A stretch of 64,000 nt of DNA from Nocardioides aromaticivorans (GCF_013408525.1 NZ_JACBZM010000001.1:3782001-3846000); one strand, 5' to 3'; positions 34,144 to 43,116 are shown, counted from the stretch's first letter. The notes: generated from the letters alone by a model not told the origin. Made by a program: numbers and translations.

Positions 34144-34713
34144 ATGGGAGCGCGGAGCAGGCCGCGGGTCGAGGTACGACGGTCGGGCAAGCGGCGTCGT
34201 ACCGTGTCGGCGTACCGCGACGGCGCCAAGATCGTCGTGCTCGTCCCCGACAACCTCTCCGGCGAGGAGGAGCGCGCCTGGGTGACCAAGATGGTCGCCC
34301 GGGTCGAGCGCAAGGAGCTGCGCGCCGCGGCGCCGCGCAAGTGGGACGACGAGGACCTGATGGCCCGCGCCCAGCGGCTCAGCGACGCCTACCTCGGCGG
34401 GCTCGCGGTGCCCGAGTCGGTCCGCTGGGTCGGCAACCAGCGCTCCCGCTGGGGCTCCTGCACGCCGAGGGACCGGACGATCCGGCTCTCCGAGCGGCTG
34501 CAGCGGATGCCCGAGTGGGTCGTCGACTACGTCATCGTGCACGAGCTCGCGCACCTGATCGAGCCGCAGCACGACGAGAAGTTCTGGGGCTGGGTCGCGC
34601 ACTACCCGCTGTGGGAGAAGGCGAAGGGCTACCTCGCCGGCTGGTCGGACGCGGCGCGGATGCCGCGACCGCCGGGGCACGAGGTGTACCCCGCCGGCGA
34701 CGCGGTGGACTAG
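34144..34713 (+). CDS. YgjP/DUF45-type zinc metallopeptidase
   Basis: The 189-aa protein has the active site HELAH (His133-His137) with a third zinc ligand in IEPQH (His143), preceded by RSRWGSCT, the signature of the YgjP (M48-like, DUF45) family. No signal or membrane segment is seen, so it is cytosolic. Family members are small metallopeptidases of uncertain substrate, sometimes beside restriction systems. Here the setting is housekeeping. ATG 34144 starts 41 bp after the PHP gene. Confidence 0.88.
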   Translation: MGARSRPRVEVRRSGKRRRTVSAYRDGAKIVVLVPDNLSGEEERAWVTKMVARVERKELRAAAPRKWDDEDLMARAQRLSDAYLGGLAVPESVRWVGNQRSRWGSCTPRDRTIRLSERLQRMPEWVVDYVIVHELAHLIEPQHDEKFWGWVAHYPLWEKAKGYLAGWSDAARMPRPPGHEVYPAGDAVD

Positions 34714-34725
34714 ACGCGCGAGGAC

Positions 34726-35283
34726 TTAGACGCGCGGTGACGGGAGGATCTCCCGGGCGCGCGCGATCAGCGCGTGCATCTCCGGCTCGAGGTCCGGCAG
34801 CGCGTCGACCGGCCACCACCGCACGGCCAGTGACTCGTCGCTGACGACCGCCTCCGCGCCCGGGCTCGCCGCCGCGACGTAGCGGACGTCGAGGTGGTTG
34901 ACGTCGCCGCGCTCGCCGCAGAACGGCACGCTGTGCAGGTCGAGCTGCACGGGCTCGGGGTGGAAGCGGAGGTCGGTCAGCCCGCTCTCCTCGTGGGCCT
35001 CGCGCAGCGCCACGGCCGCCAGCGTCGCGTCCCCCTCTTCGGCGTGCCCGCCGAAGTGGAACCAGCGTCCGGCCTTGCGGTGCAGGTTGAGGAGCACGTG
35101 GTCACCGGTCGCGTCGACGACCAGGGTCCCGGCCGTCACGTGGTCCGGGTACGACGCCCGCCACATCCCGTCCGCCCGCGACTCCAGGTGCGTGACGTAG
35201 CGGCGGCGCAGCTGCTCCTCGGCGGGACCGGGCGCGCGCCAGCCCCGCAGGACGCGCAGGGCGTCCGCGTGCAGCCCGCTCAC
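34726..35283 (-). CDS. Nudix hydrolase
   Basis: The 185-aa protein has a Nudix box GGHAEEGDATLAAVALREAH followed by EESGL, the metal and pyrophosphate site of the family. Substrate is not predictable; the N-terminal extension and the motif DVNHLDVRYVA resemble actinobacterial NTP/ADP-sugar Nudix proteins. GTG 35283 overlaps the stop of the upstream metalloprotease-like gene by four bases (GTGA), so they are translationally coupled. It is convergent with the YgjP gene; stops are 13 bp apart and flanked by a repeated TAGACGCGCG. Confidence 0.87.
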   Translation of the reverse strand: MSGLHADALRVLRGWRAPGPAEEQLRRRYVTHLESRADGMWRASYPDHVTAGTLVVDATGDHVLLNLHRKAGRWFHFGGHAEEGDATLAAVALREAHEESGLTDLRFHPEPVQLDLHSVPFCGERGDVNHLDVRYVAAASPGAEAVVSDESLAVRWWPVDALPDLEPEMHALIARAREILPSPRV

Positions 35284-36662
35284 TCGGTGTCGGTCGGGGC
35301 GCCGGGGCCGTCGGGGCCGTCGTGGCTGTCGGGGTCGCCGGATCCCTCCGGGCCGTCGAGCAGCTTGCGCAGCTCGGCGTCGAACTCGTCGTCCGACAGC
35401 TCGTCCGGGACGGTCGCCTCCGCGCGGAACGACAGCGGGTCGTCGAGGTCGGCCGCGGTGGGCAGCAGGTCCGGGTGCATCCACACGCCGTCGCGCGCCT
35501 CGGCGCCCGAGCGGGCGCGCAGCCCACCCCACAGGGTGGACGCGTCGCGGAGCCGGCGCGGACGCAGCTCCAGCCCGACGAGCGCGGCGAAGGTCTGCTC
35601 AGCGGGTCCTCCGGCGGCCCGGCGGCGTCGTACGGCCTCGCGCAGCTTCGCCGCGGCGGGCATCCGCTCCTCGGTGGCCTGGCCGACGACCTCGTCGACC
35701 CAGCCCTCGACGAGGGCCAGCGCGATCTCGAGGCGCGACAGCGCCGCCGTCTGCGCCGCGGTCTGCGGCGGGTCGAACAGGCCGCCCTCGAGCAGGCCCT
35801 GCATCGACTCGAGGTTGGTGGGGTCGATGCCGCGCAGCTGCTCCTGCACCCGGTCCTGGATCTGCTGGGCGTTGATCTCGAGCCCGCGGGCGTAGTCGGT
35901 GACCGCGCCGATCAGGTGCTCGCGCAGCCACGGCACGTGCGCGAACAGGCGCTGGTGGGCGGCCTCGCGCAGGGCGAGGTAGAGGACGACGTCGTCCTCG
36001 GTGACGTCGAGGCCCTCCGCGAACGCCTTGACGTTGCTCATCACGAGCGCGGCCTTGCCGGGCGCCCCGAGCGGCAGGCCGATGTCGGACGCCGTGAGCA
36101 CCTCGCTCGCGAGGGCGCCGAGGCCCTGGCCGACCTGCATGGCGAGCATGCCGCCGACCGCCTGGCCGATGATCCCGACGAGCGGACCCGCGGCGGCCTT
36201 CATCTCCTCCGGCAGCCCGCTCGACAGCCCGGTCACCGATCGGGCGGCGACCGGCTCGACGAGGACCTTCCAGACCGGCTGGGTCTCGACCAGCCACTCG
36301 GCGCGGGACCAGGCCGCGGTCGTGCTCACGCCGGACGGGAACGCCGTGGTGGCGTCGAGCCAGTGGTCGGCGAGGCGCACGGAGTCGGCGACGCGGTCGT
36401 GGTCGCGCTGGCCGGGGGACGGGTCGGGCTGCTGGGCGACCTGCTGGCGGGCCATGTCGCCGGCGGCGTTCCAGTTGAGCGGACCGTCGTGCGGCTGCAT
36501 CAGCGACTGGAGCTGCTGGAAGAACGCCATTCCGCCGCCCGGGCCGAACGGGCTCGCGCCACCGGGCAGGCCGCCGCCGAGCGCTCCGAAGAGCTGCTCG
36601 AAGGGCGTGCCCTTGAACGGGTTCGGCTGCTCGTCTCCGGGCTCGCCCGGGTTGTTGGTCAT
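35280..36662 (-). CDS. Zinc-dependent metalloprotease-like protein (DUF2342/TIGR03624 family)
   Basis: The 460-aa protein starts with a Gly/Pro-rich tail (GALGGGLPGGASPFGPGGG) and continues with the all-helical DUF2342 domain. The putative metal motif is REAAHQRLF, an EXXH-like variant conserved in this actinobacterial family. It ends in an acidic Asp/Gly/Pro tail. The family lies next to the Lon-like PDZ protease and UPF0182 genes in many actinobacteria (Rv3195-Rv3193c as I recall), as here. Proteolytic activity has not been seen directly in the sequence beyond the motif. Confidence 0.85.
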   Translation of the reverse strand: MTNNPGEPGDEQPNPFKGTPFEQLFGALGGGLPGGASPFGPGGGMAFFQQLQSLMQPHDGPLNWNAAGDMARQQVAQQPDPSPGQRDHDRVADSVRLADHWLDATTAFPSGVSTTAAWSRAEWLVETQPVWKVLVEPVAARSVTGLSSGLPEEMKAAAGPLVGIIGQAVGGMLAMQVGQGLGALASEVLTASDIGLPLGAPGKAALVMSNVKAFAEGLDVTEDDVVLYLALREAAHQRLFAHVPWLREHLIGAVTDYARGLEINAQQIQDRVQEQLRGIDPTNLESMQGLLEGGLFDPPQTAAQTAALSRLEIALALVEGWVDEVVGQATEERMPAAAKLREAVRRRRAAGGPAEQTFAALVGLELRPRRLRDASTLWGGLRARSGAEARDGVWMHPDLLPTAADLDDPLSFRAEATVPDELSDDEFDAELRKLLDGPEGSGDPDSHDGPDGPGAPTDTE

Positions 36663-36734
36663 GACCCAAAACTACGCCTGATCGCCAACCGGCGGTGTGG
36701 GGGAGAGCCCTGAGCGGACCCCTAGAGTGGCCCC

Positions 36735-37163
36735 ATGCCCCACCCCGCCGTACGCCTGGTCGCGATCTCCGACGAACCGCTGTCCGTCGACAGCGTGCTC
36801 GCCAGCCTCGAGGACCCGACGGCCGGGGGGCTGGTGCTCTTCGTCGGCCGGGTCCGCGACCACGACGGGGGACAGGGAGTCACCGGCCTGTCGTACTCCG
36901 CGCACCCGAGTGCCCTCGAGCGGCTGCAGGACGTCTGCGACCGCATCGCCGGCGAGTACGACGTCACGGCGGTCGCCGCCGTGCACCGCGTGGGCGACCT
37001 CGACATCGGCGACCTCGCTGTGGTCGTCGCCACCACCGCGGGGCACCGGGGCTCGTCGTTCGAGGCGAGCCGGGCGCTGATCGACACCCTCAAGGCGGAG
37101 GTGCCGATCTGGAAGCACCAGCGCTTCGCCGACGGCAGCGACGAGTGGGTCGGTTCGCCGTAG
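36735..37163 (+). CDS. moaE: Molybdopterin synthase catalytic subunit MoaE
   Basis: The 142-aa MoaE transfers sulfur from thiocarboxylated MoaD to precursor Z to make molybdopterin. Signatures are LVLFVGRVRDHDGG, SYSAHPSA, HRVGDLDIGD, HRGSSFEASR and the catalytic KAEVPIWKHQ. MoaD is not in the window; MoeZ (9067-10275) would reload it with sulfur. The start is ATG 36735, divergent from the metalloprotease-like gene with 72 bp between. Confidence 0.95.
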   Translation: MPHPAVRLVAISDEPLSVDSVLASLEDPTAGGLVLFVGRVRDHDGGQGVTGLSYSAHPSALERLQDVCDRIAGEYDVTAVAAVHRVGDLDIGDLAVVVATTAGHRGSSFEASRALIDTLKAEVPIWKHQRFADGSDEWVGSP

Positions 37164-37171
37164 CGGCCCGG

Positions 37172-37258
37172 GGGTCTCGTGACGGTTGCTGCGCAACCTC
37201 CTCGACCACCGGGCGTCGTGGCCCGGGGCGGCTCGACGATGGCCTCCTCGACCACCGG
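37172..37258. repeat. Small intergenic repetitive element between moaE and the next gene
   Basis: CCTCCTCGACCACCGG occurs at 37197 and again at 37241. The first copy is preceded by a perfect small hairpin (GGTTGC-TGC-GCAACC, 37184-37198). From memory, related sequences (GACGGTCGCTGCGCGACC followed by CTCCTCGACCACC) are scattered in Nocardioides genomes; this cannot be checked here. No gene lies between 37164 and 37309. Confidence 0.5.
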
Positions 37259-37309
37259 CGCCCGCGTGTCCTGACCGATCCGCCTCCACCACCGACCTAC
37301 GCTCGTCGG

Positions 37310-37663
37310 GTGGAGATCCTGCTCTGGCTGCTGCCCGCCGCCGTCGCGACCGTCGTCGCGATGGCCTGGGTCGCCTGGTGGGGTCGGGAGGGCCGGGGCG
37401 AGGTCGACCGCGAGACCGCGGCCCGGCGCCTCGGTGAGGCCCTCTCCCGCGAGCAGCGCACCCGGCCCGGCTACGCCGTCGCGACCCGGCCCGAGGACCG
37501 CTCCACCGGGGTCGCGCTGCGCCCGTCGAAGGTGCGTCCCGTGGTGCTGCCCGGGGCGTCGCCGGACGTCGTCGGGGAGCCGCCGGTCGCGGCCGACGAA
37601 CCCGTCGCCGAGCCGCCGGCCGGCACCGACGAGCAGCCCGCCCGCGACCGCCGCGCGTCCTGA
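37310..37663 (+). CDS. Small single-pass membrane protein, 117 aa
   Basis: The product begins MEILLWLLPAAVATVVAMAW, an N-terminal membrane helix (about residues 3-23), followed by a charged segment and a Pro/Ala-rich tail. No domain is recognised. GTG 37310 is the start and coding bias is clear throughout. It lies 60 bp before the Lon-like protease gene on the same strand, so a shared function in membrane quality control is possible but not shown. Confidence 0.7.
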   Translation: MEILLWLLPAAVATVVAMAWVAWWGREGRGEVDRETAARRLGEALSREQRTRPGYAVATRPEDRSTGVALRPSKVRPVVLPGASPDVVGEPPVAADEPVAEPPAGTDEQPARDRRAS

Positions 37664-37723
37664 CCGTTCCGCACCCACCCCTGAGGCACCCGTACGTTGG
37701 CGCGGTCTGAGAAGGTAGGCGCC

Positions 37724-38764
37724 ATGAGCCAGCGCCTGATCGCCGTGTGCATCGCGGGACCGTTGGCGCTGATCCTCGGCGGGATTGCGTTGGCCGTGCC
37801 GCTGCCGTACGCGTCGTACAGCCCCGGCCCGACATTCGACATCCTCGGCACCGACGAGAACCAGGCCGAGGTCATCCAGGTCGACGGCCACAAGGCGTAC
37901 TACGACAAGGGCCAGATCCGGTTCACCACCGTGATCGCGTCGTCGTACGGCCAGAAGCTCACCCTGGGCGACGCGCTGACCCGGTGGTTCGACCCGGACC
38001 GCGCCGTCGTCCCGTACGACGTCGTCCACCCGCCCGAGCAGTCGAAGAAGGACGAGGAGGCCGAGGGCCAGGTCCAGATGTCGACCTCCCAGGACACCGC
38101 CAAGGCGGTCGCCCTGAAGGAGATCGGCGTCGACGTCCCGACGGCCGTGCAGGCCGCCGCGGTCGCGGCGGACGGCCCCGCGGCGGACAAGCTGCTCCCG
38201 GGCGACCTGTTCCGCGAGGTCGACGGCGAGCCGGTCACCGACGCCGACCAGATCGTCAAGGCCGTGCAGAAGCACAAGGACCTCTCCAACGTGGAGTTCA
38301 AGATCCTGCGCGACAAGGACGAGCTCACCGTCCGGGTGAAGCCGAAGCTGGACGACGAGGGCGTGCCGAAGGTGGGCGTCCAGGTCGGCCTGGGCTACGA
38401 GTTCCCCTTCAAGATCCAGCTGCGTGTCGACCCGACCGTCGGCGGTCCCAGCGCCGGGCTGATGTTCTCCCTCGCCATCTACGACACGCTCACCCCGGGC
38501 TCGATGACCGGCGGTGCGACCGTCGCCGGCACCGGCGAGCTGCTGCCCGACGGCACGGTGGGCCCGATCGGCGGCATCGCGCAGAAGATCGCCGGCGCCC
38601 AGGAGGCCGGCGCCCAGCTCTTCTTCGTCCCCAAGGACAACTGCCCGGACGTCACGGACCTCGACCCGGACCTGCGCCTGGTCAAGGCGACCACCATGCA
38701 CGAGGCCCGGCTGGCGCTGGAGAAGTGGTCGAAGGACCACGACGCCGAGCTGCCGGCCTGCTGA
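37724..38764 (+). CDS. Membrane-anchored PDZ and Lon-like (S16) protease
   Basis: The 346-aa protein has an N-terminal membrane anchor (about 5-27), a PDZ domain (about 150-220, AADKLLPGDLFREVDGEPV) and an S16 protease domain. The Ser-Lys dyad is Ser243 in GGPSAGLMF and Lys288 in GGIAQKIAGA, the spacing found in Lon. It lacks the AAA module, so it should cleave unfolded or membrane-proximal substrates without ATP, outside the membrane. ATG 37724 follows a GAAGGT ribosome site. The PPA1309 and UPF0182 genes follow in the same direction. Confidence 0.92.
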   Translation: MSQRLIAVCIAGPLALILGGIALAVPLPYASYSPGPTFDILGTDENQAEVIQVDGHKAYYDKGQIRFTTVIASSYGQKLTLGDALTRWFDPDRAVVPYDVVHPPEQSKKDEEAEGQVQMSTSQDTAKAVALKEIGVDVPTAVQAAAVAADGPAADKLLPGDLFREVDGEPVTDADQIVKAVQKHKDLSNVEFKILRDKDELTVRVKPKLDDEGVPKVGVQVGLGYEFPFKIQLRVDPTVGGPSAGLMFSLAIYDTLTPGSMTGGATVAGTGELLPDGTVGPIGGIAQKIAGAQEAGAQLFFVPKDNCPDVTDLDPDLRLVKATTMHEARLALEKWSKDHDAELPAC

Positions 38765-38818
38765 GCCCGACCGACCTTCCCGACCTGCCCGATCCGCACC
38801 GAGCACGAAGCGAGCCCC

Positions 38819-39388
38819 ATGGACTACGAGCTGGACGTCGACCCGGCCCTCGCGGCTGCCGTGCTGGAGCTGGAGGCGCACCACGCCCGGGCGGGCTGGG
38901 ACCAGCCGGCTCGGCTGTACGCCCTCGTCGACACCGCACAGCTGGTCGAGCAGGAGCCGACGCTGGCTGCTCAGCTCGGCCTCGACCAGCCGATCGAGCG
39001 CGGTTCGCTGACGCCCATCGAGCAGGAGGAGCTGCCCGACGGGCAGCAGCTCGAGGAGGTGCTGCCCGGCATCGTGTGGCCCGAGGTCGTGACCGGCTGC
39101 GCTGCGGTCGTGGAGCGGCTCGTGCTGCCGCCCGCCGCCGACGGCCAGGTCCCGGAGGACCCCGCGGCCGCGCTCGAGTTCGCGCGGGAGCACCCCGATG
39201 CCGAGGAGGTCCGCATCGTCGCCGGGGTCACCCGGCACGGGGCGGCGTACTGCGCACTGCGGATGCGCAGCCACGACGAGGACGCCGCGGTGATGGGGGG
39301 TCCGGACCTGGTGCCCGGGCTGATCGAGCTGTTGCGTGGCACGCTGGAAGACGCGGAGGACGAGTCCATGGGTGGCAACGATGAGTGA
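38819..39388 (+). CDS. PPA1309 family protein
   Basis: The 189-aa soluble acidic protein (start MDYELDVDPALAAAVLELE, later VWPEVVTGCAAVVERL) matches the actinobacterial PPA1309 family. Members regularly sit between the Lon-like PDZ protease and the UPF0182 membrane protein, as here. The function is unknown. It starts 54 bp after the protease gene, and its last eight bases overlap the start of the UPF0182 gene, so it is translationally coupled to that gene. Confidence 0.85.
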   Translation: MDYELDVDPALAAAVLELEAHHARAGWDQPARLYALVDTAQLVEQEPTLAAQLGLDQPIERGSLTPIEQEELPDGQQLEEVLPGIVWPEVVTGCAAVVERLVLPPAADGQVPEDPAAALEFAREHPDAEEVRIVAGVTRHGAAYCALRMRSHDEDAAVMGGPDLVPGLIELLRGTLEDAEDESMGGNDE

Positions 39389-42335
39389 CCTGTTCGACGA
39401 GGAGCCGGAGCGCCCGGCGCCCGAGCGGCCCGGCCGGCGCGCCCGCGCGCTGGTCATCACCGGCGTGGTGCTGGTCCTCGGCTTCTTCCTGCTGACCGCG
39501 TTCGCGTCGGTCTACACCGACCGCCTCTGGTACAAGGAGGTCGGCTACGGACAGGTCTTCAGCACGATGCTGTGGACCCGGGTCGGCCTGTTCATCGCCT
39601 TCGGCGCGCTGATGGCCGCGATCGTCGCGGTCAACATGCACCTCGCCTTCCGCTTCCGGCCGCTGTTCCGGATGTCGCCCGGCGACGCGAGCGTCGAGCG
39701 CTACCGCGACGCCGTGACCCCGATCCGTGGTTGGCTGCTGGCCGGTGTCGCGGTCGTGGTCGGCATCTTCGCCGGCACCTCCGCGGTCGGGCAGTGGCGC
39801 ACCTTCCAGCTGTGGCTGAACTCGCAGAGCTTCGGTCAGCAGGACGCCTACTTCCACAAGGACATCAGCTTCTACGTCTTCCGCCTGCCGTGGTGGAACT
39901 TCCTCGTCGACTTCGTCATGGCCGCCACCGTCGTGGCGCTCATCGGCACGGCGGTCGTGCACTACCTGTACGGCGGCATCCGGCTCCAGCAGTCCCAGGA
40001 CCGCCTCTCCGGGGCCGCCCAGGTCCAGCTGTCGGTGCTCCTCGGCGTCTTCGTGCTGGCCAAGTCGGTCGACTACTACCTCGACCGCTTCGACCTCGTC
40101 ACCGACGACCACAAGCTGCTCACCGGGATGAACTACACCGCCGAGAACGCGCTGCTCCCCGCACGCAACATCCTGGTCGGTGTCGCGCTCATCTGTGCGG
40201 TGCTCTTCTTCCTCAACGTCTGGCGCAAGACCTGGCAGCTTCCGTCGGTCGGTCTCGCCCTCCTCGCGCTCTCGGCCGTCCTGCTCGGCATGATCTGGCC
40301 GGCCATCGTGCAGAACGTGCAGGTCGACCCTTCCGAGGCCGACAAGGAGAACCCCTACCTGCAGAAGAACATCGACGCGACGCGGGAGGCCTACGGCCTC
40401 AGCGACGTGGAGACGGCCGAGTACACCGCGTCGTCGTCCAGCGAGTCGGACGCGGCCCAGTGGCGTGCCGTGACGGGCCAGCTCACCAACGCGCCGGTCG
40501 TCGACCCGCTGCAGGTGCGCGACACCTTCCAGCAGCGTCAGCAGGTCCGGTCCTACTACAACGTGCCGAAGGTGCTCGACGTGGACCGCTACGAGCTGGA
40601 CGGCGCCGACGTGCCGCTGGTGCTCGGCGTGCGCGAGCTCGACCAGTCGGGCATCCCGACGGGGGACCAGAACTGGTCCAACCTCCACACCGTCTACACG
40701 CACGGCGAGGGTCTGATCGCCGCCTATGCCAACAAGATCGCGACCACCGACGACCCCAACGGACGGATCGCATGGGCGGAGGGGATCGGCAGCGGCAACA
40801 GTGGCCGCACCGACCTCAGCGACGCCGAGAAGTTCGAGACGCGCGTCTACTACGGCGAGCTCAGCCCGTCGTACTCCATCGTCGGCAAGGCCGGCGGTGG
40901 CAAGGACGTCGAGCTCGGCCTCGCCAACGTGGGCAGCTCCGGCCAGGACCAGCGCACGACGTACGACGGCAAGGGCGGTGTGGCGATCGGCAGCACCTTC
41001 AACCAGTTGATGTACGCGATCAAGTTCGGCGAGCCGAACTTCCTGCTCTCCGGACGGGTCAACGACAAGTCGAAGGTGCTCTACAACCGCGAGCCGGTCG
41101 AGCGGGTCGAGAAGGTCGCGCCGTGGCTGACCGTCGACAGCGACCCCTACCCGGCGGTGGTCAACGGCAAGATCGTGTGGATCCTCGACGGCTACACGAC
41201 CACCGACAAGTACCCGAACTCCCAGCGGGACTCGTTCGAGTCGATGATCGACGACTCGCTCCAGCAGGAGAACCTGGGCATCCAGACCATCCCGACGGAC
41301 GAGATCAACTACATGCGCTCGGCCGTCAAGGCCACGGTCGACGCCTACGACGGCACGGTCACCCTCTACCAGTGGGACGAGGACGACCCGATCCTCAAGA
41401 CCTGGATGAAGGTCTTCCCCGGCTCGGTCCAGCCCAAGTCGGAGATCAGCGAGGACCTGCTCAAGCACATCCGCTACCCGGAGGACCTCTTCAAGGTCCA
41501 GCGCTACCAGCTCGCCCGCTACCACGTGACCGACGCGGGGGCGTTCTACTCCGGCAACAACCGCTGGGAGGTCCCGGAGGACCCGAACTCCTCGCGCCAG
41601 GTCTTCCAGCCGCCGTACCGCCTCTTCGCCACCGGCGAGGGGGAGAGCGTCGACAGCGACTGGTCGCTGACGTCGGTCTTCGTGCCCTACCGCAAGGGCT
41701 CGCTGGCGTCGTACCTCCAGGTCAACTCGGACGCCACGCGCGACGACTTCGGTCGGCTGCGGCTGCTCGAGATGACCGACCAGAGCGCCCAGGGCCCCGG
41801 CCAGGTCGTCAACGAGATGAAGCAGGACCCGGCCGTGGTCAGCACGCTCCAGGACCTCAACGTCAACAAGGACACCCCGCCGCGCTACGGCAACCTGCTG
41901 ACCCTGCCGGTCGAGGGCGGGCTGGTCTACGTCCAGCCCGTGTACGCGCTGCGGACGACCGGCGCCGGCAGCTTCCCGATCCTGCAGTACGTCATCGTCA
42001 AGTACGGCGACGAGGTCGGCATCGCCTCGACGCTCCCGGACGCCCTCGGCAACGCCCTCGGCGTCGACACGGACAACGGCGAGCCGAAGCCCGACGAGCC
42101 CGGCACCGGACCGGGGGAGGGCGACGGGGAGCCCAAGCCATCGGGGTCGATCGACGACCAGATCGCAGCGAAGCTGCGCGAGGCGGAGACCGCGTTCACG
42201 GCGGCCGAGAAGGCTCAGAAGTCCGGTGACACCGTCGAGTGGGCCGAGCAGGTCGAGAAGGCGCAGGAGGCGATCGAGGAGGCCGTGAAGCTCGCGGACC
42301 GTCGCGACGCCGCCGGAGCCGACAAGAAGCAGTAG
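39381..42335 (+). CDS. UPF0182 family membrane protein
   Basis: The 984-aa protein has about seven N-terminal membrane helices (roughly residues 20-330) and then a large extracytoplasmic domain containing conserved blocks such as DRLWYKEVGYGQVF, NMHLAFRFRP and KDISFYVFRLPWW. A Pro/Gly/Glu linker and a charged helix close the protein. UPF0182 proteins are large and conserved in actinobacteria but have no known role. ATG 39381 overlaps the PPA1309 stop. The pairing with a Lon-like protease gene suggests envelope maintenance. Confidence 0.9.
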   Translation: MSDLFDEEPERPAPERPGRRARALVITGVVLVLGFFLLTAFASVYTDRLWYKEVGYGQVFSTMLWTRVGLFIAFGALMAAIVAVNMHLAFRFRPLFRMSPGDASVERYRDAVTPIRGWLLAGVAVVVGIFAGTSAVGQWRTFQLWLNSQSFGQQDAYFHKDISFYVFRLPWWNFLVDFVMAATVVALIGTAVVHYLYGGIRLQQSQDRLSGAAQVQLSVLLGVFVLAKSVDYYLDRFDLVTDDHKLLTGMNYTAENALLPARNILVGVALICAVLFFLNVWRKTWQLPSVGLALLALSAVLLGMIWPAIVQNVQVDPSEADKENPYLQKNIDATREAYGLSDVETAEYTASSSSESDAAQWRAVTGQLTNAPVVDPLQVRDTFQQRQQVRSYYNVPKVLDVDRYELDGADVPLVLGVRELDQSGIPTGDQNWSNLHTVYTHGEGLIAAYANKIATTDDPNGRIAWAEGIGSGNSGRTDLSDAEKFETRVYYGELSPSYSIVGKAGGGKDVELGLANVGSSGQDQRTTYDGKGGVAIGSTFNQLMYAIKFGEPNFLLSGRVNDKSKVLYNREPVERVEKVAPWLTVDSDPYPAVVNGKIVWILDGYTTTDKYPNSQRDSFESMIDDSLQQENLGIQTIPTDEINYMRSAVKATVDAYDGTVTLYQWDEDDPILKTWMKVFPGSVQPKSEISEDLLKHIRYPEDLFKVQRYQLARYHVTDAGAFYSGNNRWEVPEDPNSSRQVFQPPYRLFATGEGESVDSDWSLTSVFVPYRKGSLASYLQVNSDATRDDFGRLRLLEMTDQSAQGPGQVVNEMKQDPAVVSTLQDLNVNKDTPPRYGNLLTLPVEGGLVYVQPVYALRTTGAGSFPILQYVIVKYGDEVGIASTLPDALGNALGVDTDNGEPKPDEPGTGPGEGDGEPKPSGSIDDQIAAKLREAETAFTAAEKAQKSGDTVEWAEQVEKAQEAIEEAVKLADRRDAAGADKKQ

Positions 42336-42353
42336 CCAGGTCAGGAGGCAGGC

Positions 42354-42956
42354 GTGCTCCTCACCCTCGACCTCGTGGGGATCTTCGTCTTCGCGATCTC
42401 CGGGGGCCTCGTCGCGGTGCGCAACCAGCTCGACATCGTCGGGGTGGTCGTGCTCGCGATGGCCACCGGACTTGGCGGCGGTGTCATCCGTGACGTCGTC
42501 ATCGGTGCGGTCCCACCACCGGCGGTGAAGGACTGGTGGTACCTCCTGGTCCCGGTCGTCGGGGGACTGGTGACCTTCTGGTGGCACCCGGCCGTCGGCC
42601 GACTGGAGCGGGTGATCAACGTCTTCGACGCCTTCGGGCTCGGGCTCTTCTGCGTCGCCGGCGCGCTGAAGGCCCATGAGTACGGGCTCGGCCCGGTGCC
42701 GGCCGCAGCGCTGGGCATGGTCACCGGGGTGGGCGGCGGCATCATCCGCGACCTCCTCGTCGGCCGGGTCCCGGTGATCTTCCGCAAGGGCCAGCTCTAC
42801 GCGATTCCGGCCCTGGCGGGCGCCGCCGTGGCGTCGACGGGGGCCGAGCTCGGCCTGGCCGGCGAGCTGGTCGTCGGCCCCGCCGCGGCGGTGACGATCG
42901 GCTGGCGGCTGCTCGCGCTCAACCGCGGCTGGACGGCGCCGTTGCCCCGGACCTGA
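42354..42956 (+). CDS. TRIC-type (UPF0126/YicG) membrane channel protein
   Basis: The 200-aa protein has seven membrane helices in two inverted halves, each with the family's glycine-rich kink: TGLGGGVIRDVVIG and TGVGGGIIRDLLVG. This is the bacterial TRIC/UPF0126 plan, a monovalent cation channel. GTG 42354 follows the UPF0182 stop by 18 bp, with a CAGGAGG ribosome site. It is the last gene before the tRNA and the island. Confidence 0.9.
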   Translation: MLLTLDLVGIFVFAISGGLVAVRNQLDIVGVVVLAMATGLGGGVIRDVVIGAVPPPAVKDWWYLLVPVVGGLVTFWWHPAVGRLERVINVFDAFGLGLFCVAGALKAHEYGLGPVPAAALGMVTGVGGGIIRDLLVGRVPVIFRKGQLYAIPALAGAAVASTGAELGLAGELVVGPAAAVTIGWRLLALNRGWTAPLPRT

Positions 42957-42996
42957 GGCTCGGGAGGCAGGCCCAGAAGCGCTGGATGCCCCCGAT

Positions 42997-43026
42997 TTGG
43001 TGGCCTTTGCCGCCATGCCGTAACGT
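42997..43026 (+). promoter_or_regulatory. Probable promoter of the initiator tRNA gene
   Basis: TTGGTG (42997-43002) and TAACGT (43021-43026) are spaced by 18 bp. They place transcription start about ten bases before the tRNA at 43039. Confidence 0.5.
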
Positions 43027-43038
43027 TGGGTTCACCGA

Positions 43039-43112
43039 CGCGGGGTGGAGCAGCTCGGTAGCTCGCTGGGCTCATAACCCAGAGGTCGCAGGTTCAAATC
43101 CTGCCCCCGCTA
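43039..43112 (+). tRNA. tRNA-fMet (initiator), anticodon CAT
   Basis: The 74-base cloverleaf begins CGCGGGG, has anticodon loop CTCATAA closed by a CTGGG/CCCAG stem (the three G-C pairs of initiators), T-arm GCAGG-TTCAAAT-CCTGC, and ends CCCCGCTA. The first position is unpaired (C1 opposite U72), another initiator mark. CCA is not encoded. Its 3' part is the left attachment site of the island, which preserves the complete gene. Confidence 0.95.
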
Positions 43113-43113
43113 C
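43079..43113 (+). repeat. attL of the genomic island: 35-bp direct repeat in the tRNA 3' end
   Basis: This segment runs from the end of the anticodon stem through the T-arm to the base after the discriminator. It is identical to 54120-54154. Identity ends at G43114 against C54155 on the right and C43078 against T54119 on the left. The T-arm hairpin lies inside the repeat, as usual for tyrosine integrase crossover sites. Confidence 0.93.
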
Positions 43114-43116
43114 GAA

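Noticed and set aside
39228..43016. Leftward open frame of about 1260 codons opposite UPF0182
   Set aside because: Antisense shadow of the UPF0182 gene and its neighbours; the sense frames have clear domains and coding bias.
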